A stretch of 64,000 nt of DNA from contig CALZFC010000035.1 in NCBI GenBank assembly GCA_945643635.1, positions 1,007,001 to 1,071,000 on the forward strand, read 5' to 3'. How positions within the stretch are numbered: the stretch's first letter is position 1; each line of letters starts with the position of its first letter. The notes beneath the pieces are model-generated. The model saw only the letters and a program-made list of their open reading frames with translations, was not told the origin of the DNA and made no database searches. This document shows, piece by piece, positions 33,000-44,639 of this stretch. The DNA is from Allodiplogaster sudhausi. Lineage: Eukaryota; Nematoda; Chromadorea; Rhabditida; Diplogasteridae. The translations under genes and the position numbers were made by a program.

Positions 33000-35240
33000 A
33001 AATCTTAATCATTAAAAGCGAAATTGAGTGTTATTCGTCATGATTGTTGTGCAATAAAACATAAGCATTTATCTCTGGTTGAGAGTTATTCACCCTTTTA
33101 ATACATTGAAATATGCATGTGTTAAGAGAGCCAATCTGATAGAGTCGACCATGGGTGTGCAGGGAACAAAAATATTTTTTGATTAAGAACAATGGTTCTT
33201 TAAAGGATTGGAGCACCTAATGGATACCTAATTTCAGCCTGAACATTCACACTTGCTCAAACTGCGAACATGGAAAATTGGCATAAATCGCTTAAAACTC
33301 AACGAAAAACAATAATGTTGTGATCATTCGATTTGTCTTCTTAAAACTAACAACAAAGGACGATATGATTTTTGCGCCATTTTTACTTTTTCATCATCAT
33401 TTTAGCAAAAAACCTTTTTAGGTGTCTAGAAGTTGGCAACTTCTGTCCAGTTTCTGATATTTTAAGATCAGAGCGCGCAATAGATTTGCCTTCATATGAA
33501 AGAGCATTCAATTTTACCTAGTTGAAGTTGGTTTTAAACTGAATTGGCACACCTAACTGATGCTATTTAGCTGGCTGAAACCCCTCAACCCTGTCACGCA
33601 TCAAAATTTAAAACAGCCCAATCATGCCAGGGAATCTTTTACTTGAGCTAGAAACAAGGTACGATTGTTCTCCAGTCGATTCTATACAGATATGCTATAT
33701 TTGTACAACAATACAAAAAAATAATTGGTAAATTGTTTTTTCGGACCTCAAAAAAATCCCCAATAACTACGACAATGTAACTTTACAGCTCATTTCCAAA
33801 CGATTTTCTGAAAATCTCTTTCGCCGTTAGAAAGAACGGGTTTTTTCAACCTGTACAAGTGCCCTCCAACTCAATATAGACACAATCTTTTTGATAACCT
33901 AGAAGTAAAGACAGAAAACCAAGGTTCCAATTCGAAAAAAATTTTTTTTTTCAAATCGTTTTGTTGTTGTAGTTGCGATACATGAAAATCATTGTTATTT
34001 ATAATAATGATTTTTTCACCATTTACAATATACATCTCGGAATAACTGGATGACCAAGCAGGTGTATGCAGCCATCAATCACACTTGCTACGCTCTTTGT
34101 TCACATGTATACATACATACATATCCGTCTACTCTCGTTGATTGAAAGAATAAATGCTAGCGCATGATTGGTTACATTGTTTTCATTGAACTCTGTAATG
34201 TTTAGTTCTTCGTGATATGTTGTATACCAACGGAAGAAACGCTTACAGGCACGCCCTGTGGTTGATGGAGCCCTTGAGACCTTATTGTTAGCTGAAGAGA
34301 ACTACGACAGGAAAATTGCTCCACGTGTTTGGGCGTTGAAACAGAAGAAGAAGAAGAGTAACAGGCTTCCAGAAAGTTCGAAACAGTGGGCGACCGAACT
34401 GTTCAATGATGGGGCACGCAGTGGTGCCAAGGTGGACCCTCCCGAAGCTCATAAGAGGATGAAACGTCAAAGAGATGAGACAACTGCCGCGGCATTAATC
34501 TTACCGTTTGTCCAAAAAAAAATGATGGTGAAAAAGTAAAAATGGCGCAAAAATCATATCGTCCTTTGTTGTTAGTTTTAAGAAGACAAATCGAATGATC
34601 ACAACATTATTGTTTTTCGTTGAGTTTTAAGCGATTTATGCCAATTTTCCATGTTCGCAGTTTGAGCAAGTGTGAATGTTCAGGCTGAAATTAGGTATCC
34701 ATTAGGTGCTCCAATCCTTTAAAGAACCATTGTTCTTGGGGTAACAAATGCTCCTCTTTCACGTGGTATTGTCGTTTCTGCGCGCTCGTAACGTTTTGGG
34801 TCCCAAACCTCGTCACCGAAATATTTGGGTGCCAATATGACCCCCTAAATGATTTTTTCAAAAAAAGCTATTGTAGTTGTTTTATGCCCCAGGTCATGCT
34901 CTACATAACGAACGTTTCAAAATTCAATTTGGTTGAGTTTGAAGAAAGTTATGGTAACTTATATCATTTCCACATTTCGAGGTATACTGTACATAAAAAT
35001 GAAAATAAATTTTTGAAAAAAAAAAAAACGTTTTTCGAATCCTCATAGGGTGCTACAGTAACCCTTCAAAGGAAATTTAATCAAAAAATATTTTTGTTCC
35101 CTGCACACCCACTCTATCAGATTGGCTCTCTTAACACATGCATATTTCAATGTATTAAAAGGGTGAATAACTCTCAACCAGAGATAAATGCTTATGTTTC
35201 ATTGCACAACAATCATGACGAATAACACTCAATTTCGCTT
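33000..35240. other. centre of the second palindrome
   Basis: The inner arms (33,000-33,404 and 34,517-35,240) are non-coding and mirrored. About 1.1 kb between them (33,405-34,516) is single-copy. It includes ORF 34,258-34,539, read after a TTACAG acceptor, with LLLAEENYDRKIAPRVW and SSKQWATELFNDGARSG. This looks coding and could be a transposon or host exon fragment, but I do not recognise it. Confidence 0.45.
34737..35083. mobile_element. about 345-bp sequence present only in the right arm
   Basis: The left arm reads straight through GATTAAGAACAATGG at about 33,180, whereas the right arm has this extra segment at the same point. It is non-coding. Either it inserted on the right after duplication or was deleted on the left. 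No clear terminal repeats or duplicated target were found. Confidence 0.5.
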
Positions 35241-35402
35241 TTAATGATTAAGATTTCTCTTTTTAAAATTATTATTTTTTGTGTTTTGATTAAGCCTGAT
35301 ATTAAAAAAAACTTTTTTATATGAGAAACGAGGGGGAGGGGAAGTATTGGAAGAGGGAAGCGGGGAAGGGCGAGGAATTGGGGAAGGAGCGGAAGACCGC
35401 CT

Positions 35403-37383
35403 TACGGCTCGCTCTTCTTGTCGCTCTTGATGGGAGGCGGCGCCTGCAAGAAAGAAGTAAAAGTTGGAATCGGACCAAATTCTTCCAAACTCCATCGGTT
35501 TAGATGAAACAACTAACAGGAGTCAGCTCGACATCTTTGAGGAACTCGGAGATTTCCTCGGTTTCCGTCTGTCCGATTGTGTCCTGAATTTAGTTCAATT
35601 GTCGGCTAAATTAATTTTAAATTAAAATATGAAGATTGAAAAATCCTATTTATTAACCTCGTACTCTTCGATTCCTTTGCCGACTTCGAAGACGACGTTC
35701 AGATCCGGGTTCATCTTGAGCGTGTCCACATTGATCGTCTTCTCACTCTTCGCGCCTTCACGATCGAATAAATGCTCCTAAAACGAAAGATATCACTATA
35801 TCTTCACGTTCTTATCTTACAAGGGAAATTTTAATTTTATTTCTTCAATCTGTTGTTACCGGGTAAACATTTTCGAAGGAAAACAGGAACCGACCATCTC
35901 ATTCTTGCGAATGTGGCCCTGCATCTTAAGCCTTCCGCCAAAGTTGATTTGATTGGCCCAGACGCGGAACTGATTCAGCTTCTCAGTCTTCTCGTTCCCG
36001 TTCTTAGGCTTAACGTTCTTCGCTTTCCCGTTCTTCGCCTTCGCCTCCTGGAGCTCGTTCACTAAAAAAGCAATAAAAGAAAATAAAAATTCATATAAAG
36101 TCGAAATAGACTGACACTTGGCCAGTTTCTGGTCGCGGATGGCCTTGATGTCCTCGGTTTTCCTCACGTAGTAGTAAGCGACCGCATTGGCTACGAAGCT
36201 CGCGATCACCACCACCACGGCGCCCACGACGAAGGCGACCTGGTAGCGTTCGCTGAAAAAAAAGGATGACTTTTACTATTATATTTTGATAGTATTTTTT
36301 GATAATACTTTTCAGTTTTTGTCTTACTATAAAGTGGTCTGGGGGACGAGCGTTTTGTGGCTGGAAGAAGTTGTCGCCTGCAAATATTAAACTTTTCAAC
36401 ATAAACAAATATTCTTGAAATGAACTATAATCAGTTTTCTGTTATTATTGAATGAGTGCATAATTGATTGTCAAGTTCGACATTCGACCTCGGTCTTGGA
36501 GGTCGAGTCGGTCGACTTGAACTTTTCGCTTGTCGCGGGAGTCTTGGTGGTCGTCTTAAATTAAGGAAAGTTTCTTAAAACTCTCACATTGATATTTTAA
36601 AGAAATTACAGAGCATTTTTCGGATATGTGTGAATGCTTCTATGCAGTTTATATGCACCGAGGTGAACGAGGTGGCGTTATCCGACGTTCTGGAGGTGGT
36701 CGGGGCGTTGGAGGGGCCAATGCTTGTTCTGGAGGTGGTCGGGGCGTTGGAGGGGCCAATGGACGTTGAGCGGTTAGAGCACACCGGGGAGTTCCCCCAC
36801 TGAAAGTAATATTATTCAAAGCTTTCTTAATGATTTTTTTAAAGCGGTAACTATGAATTTCGGTTTTAGAAAATGAATATGTACCTTGGTGAACGTGTAG
36901 TTTACAGAAGGCGGAGCGCTGGATGTGGAAGCGGCTAGGGTGGAGTCGGCAGAGGTAATAGTGGTAGCTTCAGGGGTCGAAAGAGGAGTCGGAGTTGTAG
37001 TCGAAGGCGTGGTCGGAGTTGTAGTCGAAGGCGTGGTCGGAGTTGTAGTCGAAGGCGTGGTCGGAGTTGTAGTCGAAGGCGTGGTCGGAGTTGTAGTCGA
37101 AGGCGTGGTCGGAGTTGTAGTCGAAGGCGTGGTCGGACTTGTAGTCGAAGGAGTATGCGAAGCAGCGGCGATATTATCCGCTGCCGCAACGACAACGACA
37201 ATGAAAGCCTAAATTGAAATGTTAATCAATTAATTTTGAAATTTGTATTGGTCTTGCAGTAAATGATAGAATTTATCCGTTTCTCACAATGCCGACGACG
37301 AGGGAAGGTCGAAGGCGAGCCGTGGAAGAAGCAGAAGAAAGGCGCGGGCGGCGGCAGCGGCGGAGGCGAGAAGAGTGAACCAT
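35403..37383 (-). CDS. mucin-like single-pass membrane protein, right copy (open frame)
   Basis: Family not recognised. Ten exons mirror the left copy and stay in frame. Exon 1 encodes a basic start (MVHSSRLRRCRR) running into hydrophobic LVVGIAFIVVVVAAA (signal peptide or anchor). Then come about six PTTPSTTT repeats, a Ser/Thr-rich region with two copies of SIGPSNAPTTSRT and Asn sites for glycosylation, a transmembrane helix (VAFVVGAVVVVIASFVANAV), and a charged cytoplasmic tail with KNGKAKN repeats, VDTLKMNPDLNVVFEVGKG and a terminal APPPIKSDKKSEP. A cell-surface mucin-type role is inferred. Exon 7 keeps the KMQGHIRKNEM segment lost on the left. Codon use is GC-rich compared with the introns. 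Assignment of exon 1 is the least certain part. Confidence 0.65.
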
Positions 37384-37435
37384 CTTCCAGCCGGAGTCGA
37401 AGCAGAAATGACACGGAAAGGGGCGCAGCAGCTTC

Positions 37436-37442
37436 TTTTATA
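37436..37442 (-). promoter_or_regulatory. TATA box of the right mucin-like gene
   Basis: TATAAAA on the minus strand lies 53 bp upstream of the ATG at 37,383 and 27 bp outside the palindrome arm, so only the right copy has it. Confidence 0.5.
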
Positions 37443-37930
37443 CCAACTATTTTGTGTACTTTCGGAGAGGAATTAGCAAAACAAATGTTTTTACGAGCAC
37501 TTATTGCGAAACTGAACCGGAAATTTCGTGATATTTCAAAAGTGCATGTGTTCAAGAATTTTCTAAGCTCTATTTTTTATCTAGTTTGATCACGTTTCAA
37601 AATAACAATTCCTTCAAAGAGATCAACGAAATTGCACTTAGAACCTTTCCGGACAGGAACTCTCAAAACAAAAGATCCTGCATACTGCCTGAGATTAAGT
37701 GCGAAGCCCTCTTTAACTTGATATTTTGCAATTTATATGTAATTTTATTTAGCAGTATAATTTGCAAGAATATGTTTGCATGTTAAAACCATGGCTTGAA
37801 CTGAAAAGGTCAGAAACAGAAAATTTCCATGTTCGCCCTCAGAAGTGTGCTTTTGCATGCTAAAATAAGAGTAGAAAAGAGACTCGGTCTTTCCGAAGCC
37901 ACACTTTCTGCCTCTGCCCGCTCTTCCTTA

Positions 37931-38548
37931 ATGGCCCAGTCCGTTCCTCCCGGTCACATCGCCACTCAGCCGAACTCCAAGGTCTTCTTCAATGCACCCT
38001 ACGACGACAAGCACACCTACCACATCAAGGTCGGGCATTTCTTATATGCCATAGGAGTTGCCGACCTCAATAAAGGGCGTTTATCCCAAAACATTTGATC
38101 TTAAAACAATCTTTTTTCATTGGTGATCAACAGCTCTGCCCGCCGCATCGGCTGGGCCTTCAAGACCACGTACATGAAGCGTCTCGGCGTCGATCCTCCC
38201 AGCGGTTGTCCTCGACCCCAAGGAGCCCGTCCTGGTCGCTGTCTCGTGCGATGCCTTCGCCTACGGACAATTGCAATTAGGATTTTGTGGTCTCTTGTGC
38301 ACTAGTTCACCTTCTAAACTGTATTTTATGTTTTAGGTCATAGCGTGGTTTTAAAATTCCAATTGAGCAGAATTTAAAAAAAAACAAGAAAGTATAAGCA
38401 AATATTCCAGGAGGACACGAACAACGACCGCATCACTATCGAGTGGACCAACACCCCGGACGGCGCCGCCAAGCAGTTCCGCCGCGAGTGGTTCCAGGGC
38501 GACGGCATGGTCCGCCGCAAGAACCTCCCCATCGAGTACAACCCCTGA
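37931..38548 (+). pseudogene. msp: major sperm protein (MSP) gene copy, disrupted
   Basis: MSP is the nematode sperm cytoskeleton and signalling protein of about 127 residues. Three blocks are near consensus: 37,931-38,029 ([31 protein letters not shown]), 38,123-38,270 ([23 protein letters not shown]) and 38,411-38,548 ([18 protein letters not shown] to [11 protein letters not shown] and stop). Defects: one extra T after CCCAGCGG shifts the frame before the segment equivalent to [17 protein letters not shown]; the invariant Cys after DPP is Ser; the first intron lacks an AG acceptor (TTCATTG); the second lacks a GT donor (GGACAATTG). A sequencing error could explain one defect but not all. 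A second decayed MSP tail is at 12,013-12,112. Confidence 0.85.
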
Positions 38549-39581
38549 GGGGCTTCGGGATCCTTTGAGAATCCATCACGCGCTCTTCTTCCCCCCAATT
38601 CAAATCAAATAAAAACTGTTTGAAGTGGAAACGAGGAAACTGTTTCTTAAGACATTAACAATTTGAGAATGTAGAAAAAATGGTGCTTTCTCAGAAATTG
38701 CAGTCCAAATCTTGTTGTATTTTATGTTTTTTTTTGCCCAAACAATATTCTGTTGCCAATCCTATTTGCATCGCTTCAAGTTTATTTTCTCTCCTAGTTT
38801 CCCTCCTTCTCTTTCTCTTCGGGACTATCGAATATGGACGCGACCAAGCGTTCCTAACGCGCATTGACATCCCAGGCGTGATTGAGCTGGCAAAGAAGGG
38901 CAAGAACGAGAGCAAAGTGAAAGTTGAGCTGGATTCGCGGCCTGGAAAATTCGCCCAAAATTGCGTTAAAAAAACGAATCGCTTCTGCATATCGATATTT
39001 CATAACCTCCCAAAACAATATGCTGATAGTGCACTGCTTGGAGAAAACAAAAATGGGTTGACAAATGTATTTTGCTTGCCTAGGTACATAGTGCGAAATC
39101 ATAAGGAGTAAGGATTAAACGTGCAAAATTTCATTTTCGTTCGCATCAGCCGGTCATCTTAATTAATACTGCTAATAATAATAAAGTAATCTTCGGATCT
39201 ATTGCGAAATCTCAAAGCTGAAATGTACTTTACAAGTTTTTTGACATGCTATTAAAAAACTATGCACTCTTCAATCTCAAATTCTAATTTCATTTCCTCA
39301 ATAAAATTGCATTCGCTGATTTATTGCGAAATAGCGGAGTGCTCGTGTACCTTTCATAGCATTTTTTACATGTTGATCAAACAAAAATCATCATATATCT
39401 TCAGCTTCCAATTTCGCTTTCTCTTCATCATTCCCTCTCGCATCGCCTGTGGCAGTCGGCCGGAGGAACAGTCACTCTACTCGCCCATCACTCCCAATCC
39501 ACTCGTTCTTCTCTGCCCCTCTCTCCCTCTTCTCTCACTCTCTCAACCTCTCTCGCTCTCTCGCCCTGACCGCCCTACAGA
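38549..39581. other. intergenic region with one possible exon
   Basis: Mostly AT-rich. At about 38,830-38,950 the plus strand is GC-richer and reads IEYGRDQAFLTRIDIPGVIE then KVKVELDSRPGK, which looks coding, but no splice partners were found. A pyrimidine-rich stretch at 39,490-39,570 leads to the start of the next gene. Confidence 0.35.
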
Positions 39582-42210
39582 ATGGTCAACATGTCCAAGG
39601 TGCCTGTCAGCGTGGACCTCTCAAAGGTGTTTATCGATTTCCTATATTGCACAAAATGTATCATTCTTTGATAATATTAATGACCCGGACGATGACTTTT
39701 GGCTTTTCAGCTGATCTCCTTGCCGAACAGCAGCCGCTGGAGAGTTGCTGAATTCGAGCGAGTCGTCGATGGAGCCATTCCGATTCGGACCCGCCAGATG
39801 GTATTCGGAGATATCATATTTCGACGAGCAACCATTTTCCTCAATGAATATTCGTTCCCATTCTTCGGCCCTGTTATCTTCTTGACAGAGAACGCGGAGA
39901 TAATCTGAATGGGATTGAGCAAAAACTGGCTGCTCGTGAATTTTTTAAAAATTAAATTTCGAGCTAACAAAGCAAGAACAACCAAACCGCGTCATCTGGG
40001 ACGTGAAAAGTGAAGGGCTAAACAAAATTTCCTTTTTTAAACCTCTAGCGGTGGCTTTCTGCTTGTCTTAAAATGAGAGCTCGAGCCCTTCCCTCCTTGT
40101 GAGAAGGAGAGATAATCGCTCGGAAGAAAAAAAAGCAAGGAAAAGACTGAAATCCACGTGCCAAAATCAAAATCAAAATCAGAATAACCCCGCCACCGTT
40201 ATCAAAGTGATTAAAAACATTGCACTATTTGAACCATTAGATTTTTTTTTATTTTGGAGAAGATTGCTTGTACATATGATTCTGCAAACACTTGCTTTTA
40301 AAAATAAATCAATAAACATTGAAAAAATAAATGTTTAAAAAATAGGACAGGTGGGCGGAGTCTAAAATCCATAATTCGCCAGGGTTGGATCTTCGACTCT
40401 GTTCGCGAGTGGAAGCTGCGGCCCTGCTCGCTGACGCGTCACGGCATTCTTCTCGTCTACATTCAACAGGACAAAGGTCTCAACGCGAAAGTTTAAATAC
40501 GGCGGCGGGAAATTCAAACGGCTTTTTCCTTACTTTCGCAGGCTTTGTCCTCGAAATGGCCCGCGCGCTCGCGATCGACTTGAAGACGGACGTCGTCCAC
40601 GTCCACGGCCAGGCATATGTGAGTTTGGAAGTAAATAATAATGTATATTTAATTTTTATAGAAATTAAAAAAATTATTTGCAAAAACTTGTTGTTTACTA
40701 AACAGAAGCATTAATGGAAAAGGAAATAAATAAATAATTAACAAAAATTATATTTGCAGCGCCGCTGCAAGGTGAAGATCCGCTTCTCTTTTGGCTCCGT
40801 CAAAGTCGTCCTGACTGAAGAGCGGATTCGCCAATGGCGCGACGCGCTTGTTCTTGTACGAGTTATTCGTTGATTTCCCCTGTGATCGAATGATCGGCTT
40901 GTCGCTAGGCCTGAAGACCTTTTCGCGTTCGAAATTAAATGTTTCGATAATAAGTACCGACAAAAAGAAAAATGATTATTATTAGAGGAATTGTTTCATA
41001 AAATTAAAATAATAATGTTCAGGCTGCTGATTCATCGAACGGTTCGCCGCTTCTGACACGCCCTTCACGCTTACTTGACGAGTCGCCGCATCCGCGCGTG
41101 GTCGCTGCCTCCGCGACTCAGACAGAAGGTCTGGGACCGAGTTTTGACGCTTCTCGGTCAATAAGAAACATAATTTAAATACTTAAAACATATAAGATTA
41201 AAGCATCCATTCCACAGTAATGCCTTTGCATCGCTCAAGAGAAAGATATTACTGCGATTTTGTAGCAATGCCAGGAAAAATAATTCTGAAAATATGTAAA
41301 TGTCTTGTCTTCAGAGTTGCCGTTCGCCGAGACGCCCTCGTACTCTGCTTCTGCTAGCCCGGGGTGGGCGACGACGGAAGTCTGCGATGTAAGCGAGCTG
41401 CTAGAAATTGGTAGACGACACAACTTTGTAACCTACAAGATATCCATCGAATACGACAAATTGATCTACCTCATGAATCTGGTCATCCCTCATTCGTTGT
41501 TGCAGGACCACAGCAAAATCTCGTCGCTGTCGGATCTGCTCGTTGTGAGCCAGTCACCCGTGGCCTACGCCCCCGAAAAGGTTGCAAAATTCCACGATCC
41601 TATTTAAAATAGTTTTAAAATAATTATTTAAAAAATTTTTTTAAATAGCGTAATGTAAATAAAAATTCCCTTTTAGAATTCCGCACTCTTCACTCGCTCC
41701 TCAAGTGGCTTCTCAGTGAGAAATTGTTCTTTGTTTTCCTCTGCCTAACAAAGTGGGCGGGTGGGCGGAGCCTGAATTGGAATATAATGACCATTGAGGC
41801 CAATTAATAAAATATATTCTTATTCCTAGGCCCAGCTGGCCGTCATCGAGGAGAAGGTGTCCACTCCGGACGACAATGACAAGGAGGGCTCTGATCCGGT
41901 TAGCTCCTCTGCTCAGATCTACATATAAACAAAGCTGCAGTATATAGAGTGGCTATGATCATCTTTTATGTGATGTCTACAACATTGCTTGTTTCTACAG
42001 TATACCTTGTTACAAATTGTACAAAAATACAGAAATAACGCTGTTTCCCTCAACTTCAACCATATATCCACTTGATGCTCAAGCGACCCATTTCAGTCCA
42101 CCTGGACGGAGGAGAAGCAGAGCGACGCTTTGCCGCTCCCCGCGCCGAAGAAGAAGGCGCGCTACGCGTCGCAGTTAGACCGAACTCTTAAGTGGCACCT
42201 AGTGATCTAG
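39582..42210 (+). CDS. unrecognised multi-exon protein, about 10 exons
   Basis: No family recognised. The ATG follows CTACAG by one base (trans-splice-like). Exons in order encode MVNMSKVPVSVDLSK; LISLPNSSRWRVAEFER; GWIFDSVREWKL with HGILLVYIQQDK; FVLEMARALAIDLKTD; CKVKIRFSFGSVKVVLTEER; a Ser/Pro-rich exon; LPFAETPSYSASASPGW; DHSKISSLSDLLVVSQ; AQLAVIEEKVSTPDDND; and a last exon with PAPKKKARYASQL, a probable nuclear localisation signal. Phases agree throughout. The first half looks like a folded domain and the second half disordered, suggesting a nuclear factor. An alternative 3' exon at about 42,367-42,500 (open frame with IPRPPKPPSFPPVYVA) could be used from a GT at 42,191. Introns are GC-poor compared with exons. 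Confidence 0.6.
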
Positions 42211-42565
42211 TGGGCGGGGCCTAGCGATTCGATGGGCGGGACCAAGTGAGTCAGGTGGCGGGTAATATTGATCTCGTGGGCGGGGCCTTGTGCTCCGTTG
42301 GGTGGAGCCTGCTGGAGGGGCGGGCGCGGCATAGAAGGGCATCTAATTCAGTCATCACTCTTTTCAGCCGCCCTCGCATCGTCGCCATCCCGCGTCCTCC
42401 GAAGCCGCCGTCCTTCCCTCCCGTCTACGTCGCGACCGCCACTGTCAGCAGCGACTTTGTTAACGGACAAAAAAAAACAGATTTAATCGACCGAATCTAA
42501 ATATAATTATTTTCTTCTGCTTTTCTCGAATAGTGGGTGGAGCTTGTTGGACGGGTGGGCGGAGC
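40350..42565 (+). repeat. dispersed GTGGGCGGRGC motifs around the unrecognised gene
   Basis: About nine copies of GTGGGCGGAGCYT or a close variant occur, at about 40,350, 41,755 (two), 42,209, 42,231, 42,277, 42,296, 42,534 and 42,553. All have the same orientation and lie in introns or the 3' flank. They are too GC-rich to be chance in this DNA. Function unknown. Confidence 0.55.
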
Positions 42566-42833
42566 TTGGGCCATTAAAGTCAACTACTTTTATATCCTCT
42601 ACACATTCAGAATGATCAGTGACTACCCCGAGATCTCCATGATTGAGGACAAGAATGGCTTTAGCAACACCTAGAGGAATCTCTTCATCCATGGAACCAC
42701 CGATTCTCTCCTTCCTTCCTTTCTTTTTGCAAATAAATAAAACGCGGAACTCGCATGCCTTTTATCATCATTACATTATAAGTCGTTGTTATTACGTCAC
42801 TGATGAATGCTTAATAAAACATATATATATATG

Positions 42834-44422
42834 CAGTGCCGTGCAAAATTCAATTTACTTTTAGTTTTTCATTCATAACTTCCCTCAACCTTCATGAAAG
42901 TCAATGAAATTTTCAGGGTTACTTTTTTATGCGGTTAGACGTATAGTCGCAGAGTATTGGTTTCATTGATAAACTATTAAGCCAGAAAAAAATCAATAAC
43001 GCAAATCATCCGGGTTGCACATTTAGGAATGCTGAACCAAATGGGTTATTTCTTTAATATTTGGATAGATTTTATTGGATTAATGGTTTATTTATAATGT
43101 AGAACATCTCTGCTATAAGTTTTTTGTCTAATTGCTTTTTAATCACATCTCGTTTCATGCTGCCAGCCTACAGTTCGCGATCCATGCACTCAGCCAGAGA
43201 TGCAGAAGGTTCAGAAAAATAAAATCGATCATTTACCACTATGCCTACAGCGATAATAGTTTTAATATATTCATAATACATCACTGTACTAACTCAGATG
43301 GTTACTCGACCTGTGAAAATTAGATGCTAACTATTTGTGCACATTTTGAACGCCGAGGTCAACATTGGTCCGCAGCGCAGACGTGCTAAAAGTGATGTTG
43401 TGTTGGGGTCCGTGTATCAATAGCGATTTTGCCTATCTCAAATCATAGCTAATAGGCTTTTATATCTTTTGAAGTTCTATTTCATCCCTGACTTCATGAA
43501 CACAGTAGATACAGTAGATTGTTTGAATGTATCCCTGGCATAAGGTTGCACGGTTTATTGGCAGCTGTCTGTTCTATATCAATCACAACTTTAAATTAGC
43601 AATTTGAGAGTAAGACTATTGATGAACACTGCTGTATCGGATAAAGTGATTTATGACTCGATCAAAACACTTTCGGGTTTAGATTCCTGGCTAAAATGTC
43701 ACCGTACTTCTCTATGCCAGGGTCCATTCAAAACGATCTATTGTATCTTGTGAGTTCATGAAGTCAGGGATGAAATAGGACTTCAAAAGATATAAAAGCC
43801 TATTAGCTATTATTTGAGATAGGCAAAATCGCTTTTGATACACGGACCCCAACACAACATCACTTTTAGCAAGTCTGCGCTGCGGACCAATGTTGATCTC
43901 GGTGTTCAAAATGTGCACAAATAGTTAGCACCTAATTTCCAGAGGTCGAGCAACCATCTGAATTAGTTTAGTGATGTATTGTGAATATATTAAAATCATT
44001 ATCGCTGTAGGCATAGTGGTAAATGATCGATTTTATGCTTCTGAACCATCTGCATCTCTGGCTGAGTGCATGGATCGCGAACTGAAGGCTGGCAGCATGT
44101 AACGAGATGTGATTAAAAAGCAATTAGACAAAAAACTTATAGCAGAGATGTTCTAGATTATAAATAAAACATTAATCCAATAAAATCTACCCAAATATTA
44201 AAGAAATAACCCATTTGGTTCAGCATGATTAAATGTGCAACACGAATGATTTGGGTTATTGATTTTTTTTCTGGCTTTATAGTTGATCAATGAAACCAAT
44301 ACTCTGAGACTATACGTCTAACAGCATAAAAAAGCAACCCTGAAAATTTCATTGACTTTCATGAAGTTTGAAGGAAGTTATGAATGAAAAACTAAAAGTA
44401 AATATAATTTTGCACGGCACTG
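42834..44422. mobile_element. 1.6-kb foldback transposon with CAGTGCCGTGCAAAAT termini
   Basis: Arms of about 710 bp (42,834-43,544 and 43,713-44,422) are imperfect reverse complements around a 168-bp centre. The termini CAGTGCCGTGCAAAA..T and A..TTTTGCACGGCACTG, with TA-rich flanks, resemble Tc1/mariner-type ends. No transposase frame was seen. The arms differ by many substitutions, so it is older than the two large palindromes. Confidence 0.65.
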
Positions 44423-44639
44423 TATATATATATAGATTTGTCACCTTTAAAAAATTTCAGTATTTCTACCAATAAAATATAGCGAGTTTTACAAATGTTC
44501 AAACCACCTCATATAAAAGTTTTGTTCATCAAGAGATTGTCGATTTTTTTCAATAGGCAAACCAATTTAAAGCTCCTTATAAGCAAGCAACAATATGACA
44601 AACGAGCATTATACGAAGAGTGAACAAGCGATTCCGAAG

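Larger units (their letters stand above)
30854..37409. repeat. second palindrome: inverted duplication of a mucin-like gene
   Basis: The left arm (30,854 to about 33,404) and right arm (about 34,517-37,409) are reverse complements with coordinate sum 68,263, changing to 68,256 after a 7-nt deletion in the left arm at 32,340. Outside the arms, left flank (AGGTCTGCAAA, a C6-like 3' end) and right flank (GACACGGAAAGG) are unrelated and show no matching direct repeat, so this looks like an inverted gene duplication rather than a transposon. Arms are close to identical and therefore recent. Confidence 0.85.

Noticed and set aside
37263..37589. Plus-strand Gly/Ser/Arg-rich ORF (108 codons)
   Set aside because: It overlaps exon 1 and the TATA region of the minus-strand mucin-like gene, whose exon 1 splices in phase to the next exon.
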